DNA of 64,000 bases from Pseudarthrobacter siccitolerans (lineage in GTDB: Bacteria; Actinomycetota; Actinomycetes; Actinomycetales; Micrococcaceae), in contig NZ_JAUSXB010000001.1 in assembly GCF_030823375.1 (NCBI RefSeq), positions 2,852,001 to 2,916,000 of the forward strand, read 5' to 3'. Below the pieces are notes generated by a model, which was not told the origin of the DNA, did no database searches, and worked only from the letters and a program-made list of their open reading frames with translations. The translations under genes and the position numbers were made by a program. Below, piece by piece: positions 35,558-45,064 of this stretch (its first letter is position 1; every line of letters begins with the position of its first letter).

Positions 35558-36535
35558 TCACGAGGCCTCGGTGAGGTCAAGGAGTGTTTTGATGGAATTG
35601 TGGCCGCCCTCTCCGGCGAAGAGTGCGGGCAGGTCTTCGAGCCGGACAAGGGAGTCGACCAGGTCGGATGGTGAGAGGATCTTGTGGGCGCTGAGACGTT
35701 GTGCCCGGTTCATCCACCGCATCACGTCCTCGGGGTTGCGGTGATGGAGGCTGAGTACGCGTAGGGCCCGGTAGTTCCAGCTCTCCATGTCCACGGTGCG
35801 TTTGCCGCCGTTGGACTGGTGGTAGCCCATGATTCCTAATGTGCCGCCGATCTGCACCAGGCTCGCTGCAAGATCAAGCCCGGCGGCCGCGCCGGTGGCT
35901 TCAATGACGAATGAATTGTTCTGCATCATGGCGTCGGTGACCTCGTCCGGGCTGAAGGTCCGGTCCGCCCCCCATTTGTTAGCCAGCTCCCTGGCAGTGT
36001 CGCGGGGTTCGATGACGGTGACCCGGTGCCCTTGGGCGACCAGCAGGCGAAGGGCCATCAAACCCATGAAACCGGCACCGACCAGGATCACTTCGGAGGC
36101 CTGCGCCAGTTCGAGCATTTCGAGGCCGCCGATGACGCAGGCGAGCGGTTCGGCCAACGCGGCGTCCCGAAGGCTGCAGCCGGGGTGGAGCGGGATGATC
36201 CTATCGTTGGGGACGATGATCTCCGTTGCATATCCGTCAGTGACATAGGCAGCGACCGGCAGGCCCGCGTGGAGAGCCGGATCAGTACTCTCTGTAATCG
36301 TGCCCGAGACTTCGTGGCCAAGCCGCGAGGGAAAGGGGCCTTGGCCTTCCCGGACCATGGCAGTATCTGAATGGCATACTCCGACGTAGGCCACCCGAAC
36401 CCTCACGTGGCCGCCGGGCAGCATCTCCGGCTGCCCTTGGTCGATGGTCACTTTCCCCGGCCCGGTGGCAGTAAGCCAGCTGGCCAGTTTCGTCTCGGCT
36501 TTCTGATCCAAGGTGCTGATCAGCGGCTTGCCCAT
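35558..36535 (-). CDS. Zinc-dependent alcohol dehydrogenase (MDR family), short form
   Basis: A 325-residue medium-chain dehydrogenase. The ATG at 36535 lies within the end of the ThuA gene (16-bp overlap). The catalytic site has GVCHSD and GHEVSG. The four-cysteine structural zinc loop is absent, unlike the 33615 enzyme. VGAGFMGLMALRLL is the cofactor loop. It is the last gene of the minus-strand cluster that begins at 42732 and is convergent with the first TetR gene. Substrate unknown, probably a sugar-derived alcohol. Confidence 0.85.
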   Translation of the reverse strand: MGKPLISTLDQKAETKLASWLTATGPGKVTIDQGQPEMLPGGHVRVRVAYVGVCHSDTAMVREGQGPFPSRLGHEVSGTITESTDPALHAGLPVAAYVTDGYATEIIVPNDRIIPLHPGCSLRDAALAEPLACVIGGLEMLELAQASEVILVGAGFMGLMALRLLVAQGHRVTVIEPRDTARELANKWGADRTFSPDEVTDAMMQNNSFVIEATGAAAGLDLAASLVQIGGTLGIMGYHQSNGGKRTVDMESWNYRALRVLSLHHRNPEDVMRWMNRAQRLSAHKILSPSDLVDSLVRLEDLPALFAGEGGHNSIKTLLDLTEAS

Positions 36536-37218
36536 AGCAGGCCCCTTTCGATGATGGTGCGGATGTTGGTGTTTTGGAGGATTTCGACGCGGTGGCCGGG
36601 GGTGGTGACGAAGATGCGGCCTTTGCCCCATTGGCGGGTCCAGATGGCGGGGGAGGTGACTTCGCGGTTCCAGGGGTCCCATTCCCGGGCTTTTTGGGTG
36701 GTGGTGGCCAGGACGTCGATGTAGTCGTCGGAGAGGACCCAGTATTGTTCGGTGACCAGGTCGAAGTCCTTGAGGCCTTTGGTGATGGGGTGTTCGGCGG
36801 CTGCGGGGAGCATGTTGATGGTGTAGGGCATGTAGTTGTCTGACTGTTCGCCGGTGCATTGGTCGGGGTGCTTGCCGGGGTGGCAGGCGAACTGCCCGCC
36901 GATCAGGTGGAGGTAGTCGGAGTTGTTCCGGTAGGAATCGGCGATCCCGCCGTGCCAGCCGGCCAGGCCGGTGCCGTTTTCGACGGCGGTGCGGAGCCCG
37001 GCGAATTCTTCTTTTTCGATGGTGGTCATGGTCATGCATTGCATGATCAGGTCCACGCCTGCCATGTAGTGGGTGTCGGCGTAGACCTTGGGTGATTCTT
37101 CGACGCGGACGTCGTAGCCGTTGTCTTTGAGGTAGGGGATGAAGAGTTCGGTGGCTTCGTAGGGCTGGTGGCCGTCCCAGCCGCCGCGGACCACCAGGGC
37201 GGTCTTATTCTCGGTCAT
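36520..37218 (-). CDS. ThuA-like (glutamine-amidotransferase fold) trehalose-utilisation family protein
   Basis: A 232-residue ThuA-domain protein. Visible features are ALVVRGGWDGHQP at the start, GLAGWHGGIADSYR in the middle, ACHPGKHPDQ and YWVLSDDY. In rhizobia, ThuA works with a Gfo/Idh partner (ThuB) in catabolism of 3-keto-disaccharides. Here Gfo/Idh and TIM-barrel genes lie directly upstream, so a similar keto-sugar role is likely. Confidence 0.85.
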   Translation of the reverse strand: MTENKTALVVRGGWDGHQPYEATELFIPYLKDNGYDVRVEESPKVYADTHYMAGVDLIMQCMTMTTIEKEEFAGLRTAVENGTGLAGWHGGIADSYRNNSDYLHLIGGQFACHPGKHPDQCTGEQSDNYMPYTINMLPAAAEHPITKGLKDFDLVTEQYWVLSDDYIDVLATTTQKAREWDPWNREVTSPAIWTRQWGKGRIFVTTPGHRVEILQNTNIRTIIERGLLWASR

Positions 37219-37251
37219 GAAGTGGTTCCTTAATTGTGGGATGGTGGCGTT

Positions 37252-38256
37252 TTAGTGGCTGGTGAAGGCGGCGTCGAAGGCGGCTGCGGGCGGGGCTATC
37301 CGGGCGAGTTCCTGGACCATGGCCAGTGCCTGCGGGGCGCCGGTGAGGCGGTCCATGCCGGCGTCTTCCCATTCGATGCTGGTGGGGCCGTTGTAGCCGA
37401 TGGCGTTCAGGGTCCGGAAGATCCGGTTCCATGGCACGTCCCCGTGGCCTGCGGTGACGAAGTCCCAGCCGCGGCGGGGATCTGCCCAGGCCAGGTGGGA
37501 GCCGAGGCGTCCGTTGCGGCCGTCGAGTTGGCGGATGGATTCTTTTACGTGGACGTGGAGGATGTGTTCGGCGAAGTCCTGCAGGAACATTACCGGGTCC
37601 AGGTCTTGCCAGATGAAGTGGGACGGGTCGAAGTTCAGCCCGAAGCTCTTGCGGTGCCCGATGGCTTCGAGGGTGCGTTTGGTGGTCCAGTAGTCGTAGG
37701 CGATTTCGGAGGGGTGGACTTCCAGGGCGAACCGGACGCCTTGTTCTTCGAAGACGTCCAGGATGGGGTTCCAGCGGTCCGCGAAGTCCTGGTAGCCGGC
37801 GTCGATCATGGTTTCGGAGGCGGGCGGGAACATGGCGACGGCTTTCCAGATGGAGGAGCCGGTGAACCCGGTGACGGTGTTCACGCCGAGGCGGGCGGCT
37901 GCCCGGGCGGTGTCTTTCATTGATTCGGCGGCCCGGCGGCGTACTCCTTCGGGTTCGCCGGTGCCCCAGATTTCGGTGGAGAGGATGCCTTGGTGGCGTT
38001 CGTCGATGGGGTCATCGCAGACGGCCTGGCCGGTGAGGTGGTTGGCGATGGCGAAGACGCGCAGGTTGTTTTTTTCCAGGATGTCCAGCCGGCCCTGGAG
38101 GTAGTTGTCGTCTTCCGCGGCGCGGCGGGGGTCCAGGTGGTCGCCCCAGCAGGCAATCTCGAGCCCGTCGAAGCCCCACTCGCCGGCGAGCCGGGCCACC
38201 TCCTCAAAGGGCAGGTCGGCCCACTGGCCGGTAAAAAGCGTGATTGGCCGTGTCAT
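37252..38256 (-). CDS. Sugar phosphate isomerase/epimerase-like TIM-barrel protein
   Basis: A 334-residue TIM barrel, longer than the other three. The ATG at 38256 lies 5 bp after the Gfo/Idh stop and has GGTGACAGAG before it. Probable metal ligands are E179 (ALEVHP), D210 and H213 (NFDPSHF), H236 with K238 (HVHVKES) and E297 (IEWED). Close relatives sit beside Gfo/Idh dehydrogenases, and some TIM-barrel partners of such enzymes catalyse beta-elimination or hydration of 3-keto sugars. The exact step is unknown. Confidence 0.8.
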   Translation of the reverse strand: MTRPITLFTGQWADLPFEEVARLAGEWGFDGLEIACWGDHLDPRRAAEDDNYLQGRLDILEKNNLRVFAIANHLTGQAVCDDPIDERHQGILSTEIWGTGEPEGVRRRAAESMKDTARAAARLGVNTVTGFTGSSIWKAVAMFPPASETMIDAGYQDFADRWNPILDVFEEQGVRFALEVHPSEIAYDYWTTKRTLEAIGHRKSFGLNFDPSHFIWQDLDPVMFLQDFAEHILHVHVKESIRQLDGRNGRLGSHLAWADPRRGWDFVTAGHGDVPWNRIFRTLNAIGYNGPTSIEWEDAGMDRLTGAPQALAMVQELARIAPPAAAFDAAFTSH

Positions 38257-38261
38257 CTCTG

Positions 38262-39485
38262 TCACCGGCTTCCGGCCGAAACTGCGGCAGTGGATCCTAC
38301 GTCGGTCCACCGGCAGTTGTCGTTGGCACTAGCTTCAACAGTTGCCAGGACTTTTTGCACCTGCAGGGCATCCGTGAATGAGGGTTCCGGTTGACGGCCT
38401 TCACCGATTGCCGTGACAAGGTCCACCACCTGGTGCGTGAAGCCGTGCTCGTACCCCAGTCCGTGGCCGGTGGGCCACCAGTTGCCCACGTAGGGGTGCT
38501 CGGGCTCAGTGACCATGATGCGCCGGAATCCGGCGTCGGGCTCTTCGGCACGGTCATAGACGGAGAGGTAGTTCATGTCTTCGAAGTCGAAGGCCAGGGA
38601 TCCTTCTGATCCGTTGACTTCGATGCGCATGGCGTTGCGGCGCCCAAGGGCTGCCCGCGATGCTTCAAAGACGCCGATCGGGCCGCCGTCGAACTTTGCA
38701 CTGAAGACCACTGCGTCATCGACCGTTACCGGGCCTTTTTGCGCGGCTTGGCCTGTGGTGCCGTGGCCGCCCAGGCCGACGAAGTCTCCGCCTATAGGAC
38801 GTTCTTTGACGAACGTCTCCATCAGGGCAGAAACGCCGGTGATTTTTTGGCCGGTGATCCATTGGGTGGCGTCGATGATGTGCGCACCGATGTCTCCCAG
38901 GGACCCCGAACCGGACTTGCTCTTGTCCATCCGCCAGGTCAGCGGTGCGTTCTCGTCACTGAGCCAGTCCTGCAGGTACTGGGCCCTGACCTGGCGAATG
39001 TGGCCGAGCCTGCCCTGTTCGACGAAGCGTTTGGCCAGTGCCAGCGCTGGGGTGCGCCGGTAGGAGTACCCGCACATGGCGTAAACGCCGTTTCGGGCGG
39101 CGTCGTCGGCCGCCGCGCTCATCCGCTCTGCCTCCTCGACGGAGTTGGCCAGGGGTTTCTCGCACAGCACGTGCTTGCCGGCCTCAAGGGCCGCGATCGC
39201 TATCTCGGCGTGGGTGTCGCCGGGGGTGCAGATGTCGATCAGGTCGATGTCGTCCCGTTCGATCAGCCGGCGCCAGTCCGTCTCAACCGACTCCCAGCCA
39301 AGCTTGTCCGCCGCGGCCCGCACGCCGTCGGCGTTCCTTCCGGCCACGGCAGTGAGCTGAGGCTGCAGCGGCAGGTCAAAGAACCGGGGCGCGGTACGCC
39401 AGGCGTGGGAGTGGGCCGCACCCATGAAGGCGTAGCCCACCATGCCGATGCGGAGCGGTTGCGGGAGGTCGGTGGTGGGGAACAT
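38262..39485 (-). CDS. Gfo/Idh/MocA-family oxidoreductase (levoglucosan-dehydrogenase-like group)
   Basis: A 407-residue dehydrogenase. [16 protein letters not shown] (14-29) is the cofactor loop and EKP is at 109-111. The stretches [25 protein letters not shown] and [13 protein letters not shown] are shared, as far as I recall, with actinobacterial levoglucosan dehydrogenase, which oxidises the C3 hydroxyl of an anhydrosugar. The identity is not high enough by memory to assign that substrate. It lies between the importer and the TIM-barrel and ThuA genes, so a 3-keto product is expected. Confidence 0.82.
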   Translation of the reverse strand: MFPTTDLPQPLRIGMVGYAFMGAAHSHAWRTAPRFFDLPLQPQLTAVAGRNADGVRAAADKLGWESVETDWRRLIERDDIDLIDICTPGDTHAEIAIAALEAGKHVLCEKPLANSVEEAERMSAAADDAARNGVYAMCGYSYRRTPALALAKRFVEQGRLGHIRQVRAQYLQDWLSDENAPLTWRMDKSKSGSGSLGDIGAHIIDATQWITGQKITGVSALMETFVKERPIGGDFVGLGGHGTTGQAAQKGPVTVDDAVVFSAKFDGGPIGVFEASRAALGRRNAMRIEVNGSEGSLAFDFEDMNYLSVYDRAEEPDAGFRRIMVTEPEHPYVGNWWPTGHGLGYEHGFTHQVVDLVTAIGEGRQPEPSFTDALQVQKVLATVEASANDNCRWTDVGSTAAVSAGSR

Positions 39486-39524
39486 TGGAAAACCTTTCGG
39501 GAGAGGAAGTGCAGGTGTTGCCTT

Positions 39525-40403
39525 TTATTGGCCGGCGAGGGAGCCGCCGATGCCCCCGACGCTGAAGTAACGGTTGAGGCAGCCGAAGACGATGATCGGA
39601 GGCAGGACCATGATGACGGCGACAGCCATGACGGGGCCCCAGTCCGTGGCGTTCTGCTGAAAGAAAGTCTGCAGGCCCACCGGCAGGGTGAAGTGGTTGT
39701 TGGAGCGCAGGAAGATCACGGCGATGAGGTAATCATTCCAGCAGACGAGGAAGCTGAAGATAGCGGTGGAAAGGACTCCTGGAAGGGAGTTACGAAGCAC
39801 GACACGAAGGAAGCTGCCGAAGACTGAGCAGCCGTCCATCCAGGCAGCTTCTTCGAGACTGATCGGGATCGAGTCGAAGTAGGCGGCCATCATCCAGGTG
39901 GCTACGGAGAGGGTGCCACCGACGTAGATGATGGTGACCCCGGTGAGGGAGTCCGCGAGTCCCAGGTTGGCGAAAAGGATGAACAAGGGAATGACGGAAA
40001 CGATGACGGGCAGGCTCTGGACAACGAACAGCAAGAGGGAGTAGCCCGCGACGAGCCTATTGCGCCCTCGGGATACCACGTATCCTGCTGGCGCCGCGAC
40101 GACGACGGCGGCGATGACGGTGATGAGGGTAACCCAAAGGCTGTTGCCCAGCCAGTGCAGGGCGGCGGTCTGGGTGAGCACGTAGGTGAAGGAGTCAAAG
40201 CCGATGCTGCCGCCGGTGGCGACGGGAGGCTGCAGGGCAAGGATGAACACTGCTGCCACGGGGACCAGGACGATCGCGGTGATGACGGAGAGGAGGGCGA
40301 ATCGGAGCCATTGGCCGTGCCTGGCGTTCGTGTCGCTGGTAAGTTCCCGCGGGCGGCCGGCGGCCGGGGCCGGCACTGGCCGGGTGGTTGCTGGTGCGGA
40401 CAT
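39525..40403 (-). CDS. Sugar ABC transporter permease (MalG-type)
   Basis: A 292-residue permease with a proline-rich polar N-terminus and six helices. The EAA loop reads LEEAAWMDGCSVFGSFLRVV. An AAAGAAAGG box precedes the ATG at 40403. It is the third gene of the 42732 operon. Confidence 0.92.
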   Translation of the reverse strand: MSAPATTRPVPAPAAGRPRELTSDTNARHGQWLRFALLSVITAIVLVPVAAVFILALQPPVATGGSIGFDSFTYVLTQTAALHWLGNSLWVTLITVIAAVVVAAPAGYVVSRGRNRLVAGYSLLLFVVQSLPVIVSVIPLFILFANLGLADSLTGVTIIYVGGTLSVATWMMAAYFDSIPISLEEAAWMDGCSVFGSFLRVVLRNSLPGVLSTAIFSFLVCWNDYLIAVIFLRSNNHFTLPVGLQTFFQQNATDWGPVMAVAVIMVLPPIIVFGCLNRYFSVGGIGGSLAGQ

Positions 40404-40433
40404 GGTGGGCCTTTCTTTGGGTGCCGGTCCGGG

Positions 40434-41387
40434 TCAGTGGATGACTGATTTGCGGATCTGGCGGTACAGCACCACGGAGACGAAGACGAGGACGAAGGTC
40501 ATCAGGAAGGCGATGGCTACCCCGTAGCCGGTCTGGAAGTTCTGGAAAACGACCCGGTAGGCGAGTACGACCAGTGAGGTGGTCGCATCAACGGGGCCGC
40601 CGCCGGTGAGCAAGTAGATGGTGGGGAAGTCGTTGACGCAGAAGATGGTCATCAGGATCCAGCTGATGTAGGTGGATCGGGCGATCAGCGGCAAGGTGAT
40701 TCCTGTGAACATCTGGGTCTTTGTTGCCCCGTCGACACGGGCCGCCTCGTAGACGGTCGGTTCGACACTGGATAGGGCGGCGCTGGTCATGAGCATCATG
40801 AACGGGAAGCTGATCCAGACCTTGAACACGCAGACCGTCAGGGCGGCCAGGGTGGGGTTCGCCAGGAACAGCACGTCCCCGAAGCCCAGGGCCTTGGCCA
40901 GGATAGGGATAGGGCTGGTCGATGTGGCGACCAGCCAGTTCCATGAGGTGGCGGAAACAACGACGGGCACCACCCAGGGCAGCAGCAGGAGGACCTTGAA
41001 CACTCCTGTCCCGGGAATCCTGGTCCGGATCAGCAGCGCCAGGGCCAGGCCGATGGCCCAGCTGCCGAAAACACCGGCGAGGGTGAAGACGAGTGTGAAC
41101 TGGGCCGCTTTCCAAAAGGCCGCGTCCCCGAAGGCCTTGGTGAAGTTATCCAATCCCACGAAGGGGCCGTCGCCGATGAGGGATCCGTTGTGCAGAGCCT
41201 GGACGGCGGCGTTGAACAACGGGTAGGCGTTGAGCAGTACCAGCAGGATGATGGACGGGGCGACCAGAGCTGCCATGGTCAGGCCGCCGCGGGTGACGCG
41301 CCGGGGCCGCCGCCCGGCGGGGCCTTGCCCCGCCGGGCCGGTTCCGCGAAGCGTGCGCGTTACGGAACGGACTGTCGTTGATGTCAT
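40434..41387 (-). CDS. Sugar ABC transporter permease (MalF-type)
   Basis: A 317-residue permease. The EAA loop reads VYEAARVDGATKTQMFTGIT. It lies 28 bp after the binding-protein gene. With 39525 it forms the membrane pore. Confidence 0.92.
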   Translation of the reverse strand: MTSTTVRSVTRTLRGTGPAGQGPAGRRPRRVTRGGLTMAALVAPSIILLVLLNAYPLFNAAVQALHNGSLIGDGPFVGLDNFTKAFGDAAFWKAAQFTLVFTLAGVFGSWAIGLALALLIRTRIPGTGVFKVLLLLPWVVPVVVSATSWNWLVATSTSPIPILAKALGFGDVLFLANPTLAALTVCVFKVWISFPFMMLMTSAALSSVEPTVYEAARVDGATKTQMFTGITLPLIARSTYISWILMTIFCVNDFPTIYLLTGGGPVDATTSLVVLAYRVVFQNFQTGYGVAIAFLMTFVLVFVSVVLYRQIRKSVIH

Positions 41388-41415
41388 GACGTTTCTTTCC
41401 TCGGAGCCGGATTTC

Positions 41416-42732
41416 TCACATCACCGATTCGATGCCCTTTTGCAGCGTGGCCAGCGCTGTCTTGGGGTCGGTCTCACCTTGCACAACCTGCTGGGCGAAG
41501 GCAGTGAAGGCTTGCCCGCCGTCAACGGCATTCAGGGATGAGACGATCTTGGTCGACTTCGCCGCGAAGGTCTTCGCGACCGGCTGCCATTCCTTCACGG
41601 CCTTGACCATGTTGGCGTCCTTCTGGAACTCGGGCAGATCCACGATGCTCTTGCGCACGGGAAGCGCCTGCAGGAGGCCCTTCTGCCAGTAGGACTTCAT
41701 CTGATCCAGATACCAGGTCATGAACGCCTCAGATGCCTGCTGGGAGGGGGTGTTCGAGTACATCATGAGGTTGTTGACGTAGTACAGGGTGCCCTTATCG
41801 CCGTGAGGACCCGTCAGCGGGCTGGCGACCTGGATGTCATCGTCTGTCTCGTCCAGGGAGGCCCGCAGGGAGGGGACGCTGAAACCCATGCCCACTTTTT
41901 TCGCCTTCCAGTCACTGTTCAGGTTGGCGCTGGTGTAGCTGACTGCGGCAGGGTCAATGATCCCTTCGCGGGAGAGCTGCTGATAGAACTGCAGGGTCTC
42001 GATGTTGCGGTCGGTGACACAGTCGGGTTTACCGTCTTCAGCGAAGAGTCCTCCGCCGTTGTTGATCATCATGGCCAGGATGGACTGTTCACCGAGCAGG
42101 GCGCCGGCACCTGTGGCGGTGCCGTAACCGATGACGCCGATCTTCTTCAGTGCCTTGCCGGCAGTGATGAAGCTGTCCCAGTCGGTGGGAGCCTCGACCC
42201 CGGCCTTTTCCAAGAGCGACTTGCGGTAGGAGAGCACCCGCATGTCCAGCTGCCACGGGACGGCCACGTAGCCCTTGTCGGTCTTGAGGGAGTCGAAAGT
42301 CCCGGGCAGGAAGTCGTCATAGGCGCCGCTCTTCTTCAGCGAGCCGACCAGGTCATCGGCATAGGCAATCGCGCCCTGGTCGGCGAACTGGAATGCCTGG
42401 AAGCCTCCGCCGGAGCTGACCGCCGGTCCGGTCTTCGAGGCCACCGCCGAGGCGAAGGTCTGGTAGTAGTTGGCCCACTGGGTGCTCTGGTAGGTTGCTT
42501 TGGTGCCGTCCGGCCCCGAGTATCCGTCGACGAGGGTCTGTGCGGCTTTGGTGTATTCAGGCGGACCCCAAGGCATATCCCAGACCTTGAGTGTGGTGCC
42601 TCCGGCACCGGAGGCGCTGCCGCCGGAACCGCCACAGGCGGCGAGAAGAGGCAGGGAAGCTGCTGCGGCAGCGAACCCCAGGAAGCCACGGCGGGAAACG
42701 GCGGAACCGCTGCCGGTGGAAGCATTCATCAT
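41416..42732 (-). CDS. Sugar ABC transporter, solute-binding lipoprotein with Tat signal
   Basis: A 438-residue binding protein. SRRGFLG (13-19) is a twin-arginine motif and LAAC puts the lipid anchor at C33, so it should be exported folded and then lipidated. LKVWDMPWGPPEYTKAAQTL opens the mature fold. GGAG precedes the double ATG. It heads an operon running to 35558, with permeases, Gfo/Idh, TIM barrel, ThuA and dehydrogenase. The ligand is likely a glycoside or anhydrosugar. Confidence 0.92.
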   Translation of the reverse strand: MMNASTGSGSAVSRRGFLGFAAAAASLPLLAACGGSGGSASGAGGTTLKVWDMPWGPPEYTKAAQTLVDGYSGPDGTKATYQSTQWANYYQTFASAVASKTGPAVSSGGGFQAFQFADQGAIAYADDLVGSLKKSGAYDDFLPGTFDSLKTDKGYVAVPWQLDMRVLSYRKSLLEKAGVEAPTDWDSFITAGKALKKIGVIGYGTATGAGALLGEQSILAMMINNGGGLFAEDGKPDCVTDRNIETLQFYQQLSREGIIDPAAVSYTSANLNSDWKAKKVGMGFSVPSLRASLDETDDDIQVASPLTGPHGDKGTLYYVNNLMMYSNTPSQQASEAFMTWYLDQMKSYWQKGLLQALPVRKSIVDLPEFQKDANMVKAVKEWQPVAKTFAAKSTKIVSSLNAVDGGQAFTAFAQQVVQGETDPKTALATLQKGIESVM

Positions 42733-42852
42733 TGAACTCCTTGAAACTGTGTAGCCGGGGGATCCGGTCTACCGGTCGTAATGGAGGTTCCTTTCATCTC
42801 TGAACGGAACCGGGGGGGAGCTGCGACGCCGACTGTCAGCCCGCAGCGTCCT

Positions 42853-42869
42853 GGCCTCGAAGTGAGGCC
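42853..42869. terminator. Small hairpin between two minus-strand units
   Basis: GGCCT-cgaagtg-AGGCC forms a 5-bp stem 6 bp beyond the stop of the 42875 gene. There is no T-tract, so it may only weaken readthrough into the importer operon. Confidence 0.35.
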
Positions 42870-42874
42870 TAGCG

Positions 42875-43672
42875 TCATTCAGCTGTGCGTAGGGTGAAGA
42901 CGTCGCGTGCGAAGCCTGCCAGGTCGGTGCCGCTGGCGCCGTCCTGGACCAGGCGGTGCAGGTGGCGCCAGGCAGAACGGTGCGCCGTCTCCCACTGGGT
43001 CTCCAGCAGGGTCGCCCCTTCGGGTCCGGAGACAGTGACCTTGCCCGGCACGGCAGCGGACGGTCCCGGAAGGACGGTTTCCACAGCGGTCTCCGGCTTG
43101 ATGATCCGCAGATAGGCCGACGTCGGGACGGAGTCGGAAGCGATGGCGGACAAAGAAGCCCGGGCTCCGCTGGAAAGGAGTGCCTGTGCTTCATACCCGT
43201 GCATGTCTTTGAAGACAAAGCGCAGGTCGGTCACTTCATCGACCGCACTCCTGATGAGTGAAAGGTGGCCCAGCAGCACCCGTTCAAGGTCCGACCCCAC
43301 CGGGACATTGATTCTGGTTTCGAGGAGGCTGTCTGCATCATTCCGTGCGGTGAATGCATCCTTGCCGGCAGTGACCGCAGGGTTATAGGCCCAGGTGGAG
43401 TCGACGAGGACCGGGACGTCCGCCCCTTCTGCGGTGTCCCTCAGAGAGGTGACATCTTCAGGGCAGGGATTGATGACGAGGAGGCCCTTGGCGCCATTTC
43501 GGATGGCCTCTTCCGCTGCCTGCGTCCAGCCCTTACTTCCGTCGATGGCCACAAGGTCTGACTTGTCGGCACCGGCGGGGTGAAGTGACACGGGCAGGGA
43601 TGCGATAACTTCCGGCACAGCGCCGGAGGCCTCTGCGGCCGGGGCGGCAGTGACGGTGAGTTGGGTTGTCAT
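42875..43672 (-). CDS. Unknown protein, possibly a degenerate Gfo/Idh paralogue
   Basis: A 265-residue protein with no standard motif. Its middle resembles a Gfo/Idh enzyme in register: GAKGLLVINP stands where relatives have GKHVLxEKP, and VPVLVDSTWAYNPAV stands where they have the R-Y-N-P strand. The C-terminal part (ALLSSGARASLSAIASDSVP, VPGKVTVSGPEGATLLE) fits the beta-sheet substrate domain. The GxGxxG loop and catalytic lysine are absent. It overlaps the stop of a true Gfo/Idh gene, so it may be a non-catalytic partner subunit. This reading is inference. Confidence 0.6.
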   Translation of the reverse strand: MTTQLTVTAAPAAEASGAVPEVIASLPVSLHPAGADKSDLVAIDGSKGWTQAAEEAIRNGAKGLLVINPCPEDVTSLRDTAEGADVPVLVDSTWAYNPAVTAGKDAFTARNDADSLLETRINVPVGSDLERVLLGHLSLIRSAVDEVTDLRFVFKDMHGYEAQALLSSGARASLSAIASDSVPTSAYLRIIKPETAVETVLPGPSAAVPGKVTVSGPEGATLLETQWETAHRSAWRHLHRLVQDGASGTDLAGFARDVFTLRTAE

Positions 43673-44766
43673 ACTGTTACCTCTTCCTTGTTTGCTCCGA
43701 GTTCGCCCCGGGTCGCTTCCCGCACGGCGGCGGACGCTTTGTCAGCTACTTCCAGGGCGAACGTCAGGTCATGGATCAGGCCGTTGACATCGAGTGGGTG
43801 TGCCTTGCCCCGTGCCAGCTCTGCCAGGAACCGCCATTCTCCTTCGTATCCGTTGTAGGGGTACGGGCCGTACACCTGGGTTTCGGTACCCCGGCGTATG
43901 TGCGCGGTCGCCGAGCCTGCCTGCACGTAGGAGGGCGTGAAATCTATCCGTAGGGACGCGTCGTCCCCGATGGCCTCGAAATACCACTCCGGTTCCCAGC
44001 TCTGGGTGTTTACGCCGTACAACTGGACGCGGCGGTCTCCCACCCGAAGGTTGACCAGGTAACCCGAGGGGTGGGGGACGACGCAGGAGAGAACTTCGAC
44101 GTCCGTGAAATCGGGACAGAAGGCCCTGACAAGGGGAAGATCATGGATGGCCAAACCCATGATGCCGCCCCGGACCATTCCTGCAGCCACTTCCGGGTCG
44201 GTGCGGTCCTGTTTGGGCCAGGTCGGCCGGGTGATGACCTCGGTGGCGAAATCTTCAAAACGCGCGTTCGGAGGCAGAACGATCGAGTAACGGATCGTGT
44301 GAGCGGCCTGGACCAGGTCACCCCAGTTCGCCTGCGCGGCCAGCCAGCCCGGATCGAAGGTATGCATGGCGCCGACGATGATCGGCACCCCGGTCTCCTT
44401 CGATACAGCAGCGATTTCCTCGGCCTCCTGCTGACTCATCGCAAAGGGCTTCTCGCACAGCACTGCCTGCTTCCCGGCGCGGCACGCTGCTATTACCTGC
44501 TCGGCGTGGAACTGGTGCGGGCTGCAGATCACCACTATCTGGACGTTCTCGTCGGCCAGGAGCTCGTCCATGCTCGTGGTCCAGTCGGCGCCGACGCGCC
44601 CCGCAACGGACTCAGCAACGGCAGGGTCAACGTCCATGATGCGTGCAACGTGAAACACGTCCCGCAGCCTCGCCAGGGTCGGGAGGTGGATGGCTTGGGT
44701 GACCGGTCCGGCCCCCAGGATTCCAACTCCCAAAGTTGAAGTACTCAAAATAGTTTCTCCATTCAC
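43669..44766 (-). CDS. Gfo/Idh/MocA-family oxidoreductase
   Basis: A 365-residue dehydrogenase. GILGAGPVTQAIHLPTL (15-31) binds the cofactor; EKP is at 105-107 with K106. GIMGLAIHDLPLVRAFC carries the active-site histidine region. It is the first gene of a two-gene unit with 42875 (4-bp overlap) and diverges from the second TetR gene across a region containing an operator-like dyad. The substrate is unknown. Confidence 0.83.
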   Translation of the reverse strand: MNGETILSTSTLGVGILGAGPVTQAIHLPTLARLRDVFHVARIMDVDPAVAESVAGRVGADWTTSMDELLADENVQIVVICSPHQFHAEQVIAACRAGKQAVLCEKPFAMSQQEAEEIAAVSKETGVPIIVGAMHTFDPGWLAAQANWGDLVQAAHTIRYSIVLPPNARFEDFATEVITRPTWPKQDRTDPEVAAGMVRGGIMGLAIHDLPLVRAFCPDFTDVEVLSCVVPHPSGYLVNLRVGDRRVQLYGVNTQSWEPEWYFEAIGDDASLRIDFTPSYVQAGSATAHIRRGTETQVYGPYPYNGYEGEWRFLAELARGKAHPLDVNGLIHDLTFALEVADKASAAVREATRGELGANKEEVTV

Positions 44767-44985
44767 GGGTCCCCGAATCGGCGCACGACAGACGGTGACG
44801 GTTCATGCCGGTACGCGTCAAAGTGGCGGCTGAATGCCGTTGACATGGAGGAGCCCATCTGCGGGCTGTCCTGCTCAACTGACTCGGGGGCGGGATTCAT
44901 GTGTGGCTTGTGATGCTCACCGGCAGGGGCCGTGTCCGACTCCGTTGGTTTCGCGGTGTCGCAGAATCTGTGATCCAGGCGACAT

Positions 44986-45014
44986 CTAAAAGGTATACCA
45001 GCATTTACCTTTAG
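44986..45014. promoter_or_regulatory. TetR-type dyad, site B
   Basis: CTAAAAGGTA on the left and TTACCTTTAG on the right, 29 bp overall. It lies 50 bp before the TetR ATG and about 220 bp before the divergent Gfo/Idh gene. It is the clearest of the four related sites. Confidence 0.6.
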
Positions 45015-45064
45015 TGCAATACTTGGATTCAAAGCATCCCCGACCAAAGGCAGGCCCCGACCCC

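Noticed and set aside
36536..37039. N-terminal extension of the zinc dehydrogenase (frame open from 37039)
   Set aside because: The extension is very rich in H, R and P, is out of frame with the ThuA gene on the same strand, and family homology starts at the ATG at 36535.
42761..42778. CCGGT-ct-ACCGG dyad before the 41416 binding-protein gene as an operator
   Set aside because: Arms of five bases in G+C-rich DNA are common by chance and no matching site was seen elsewhere.
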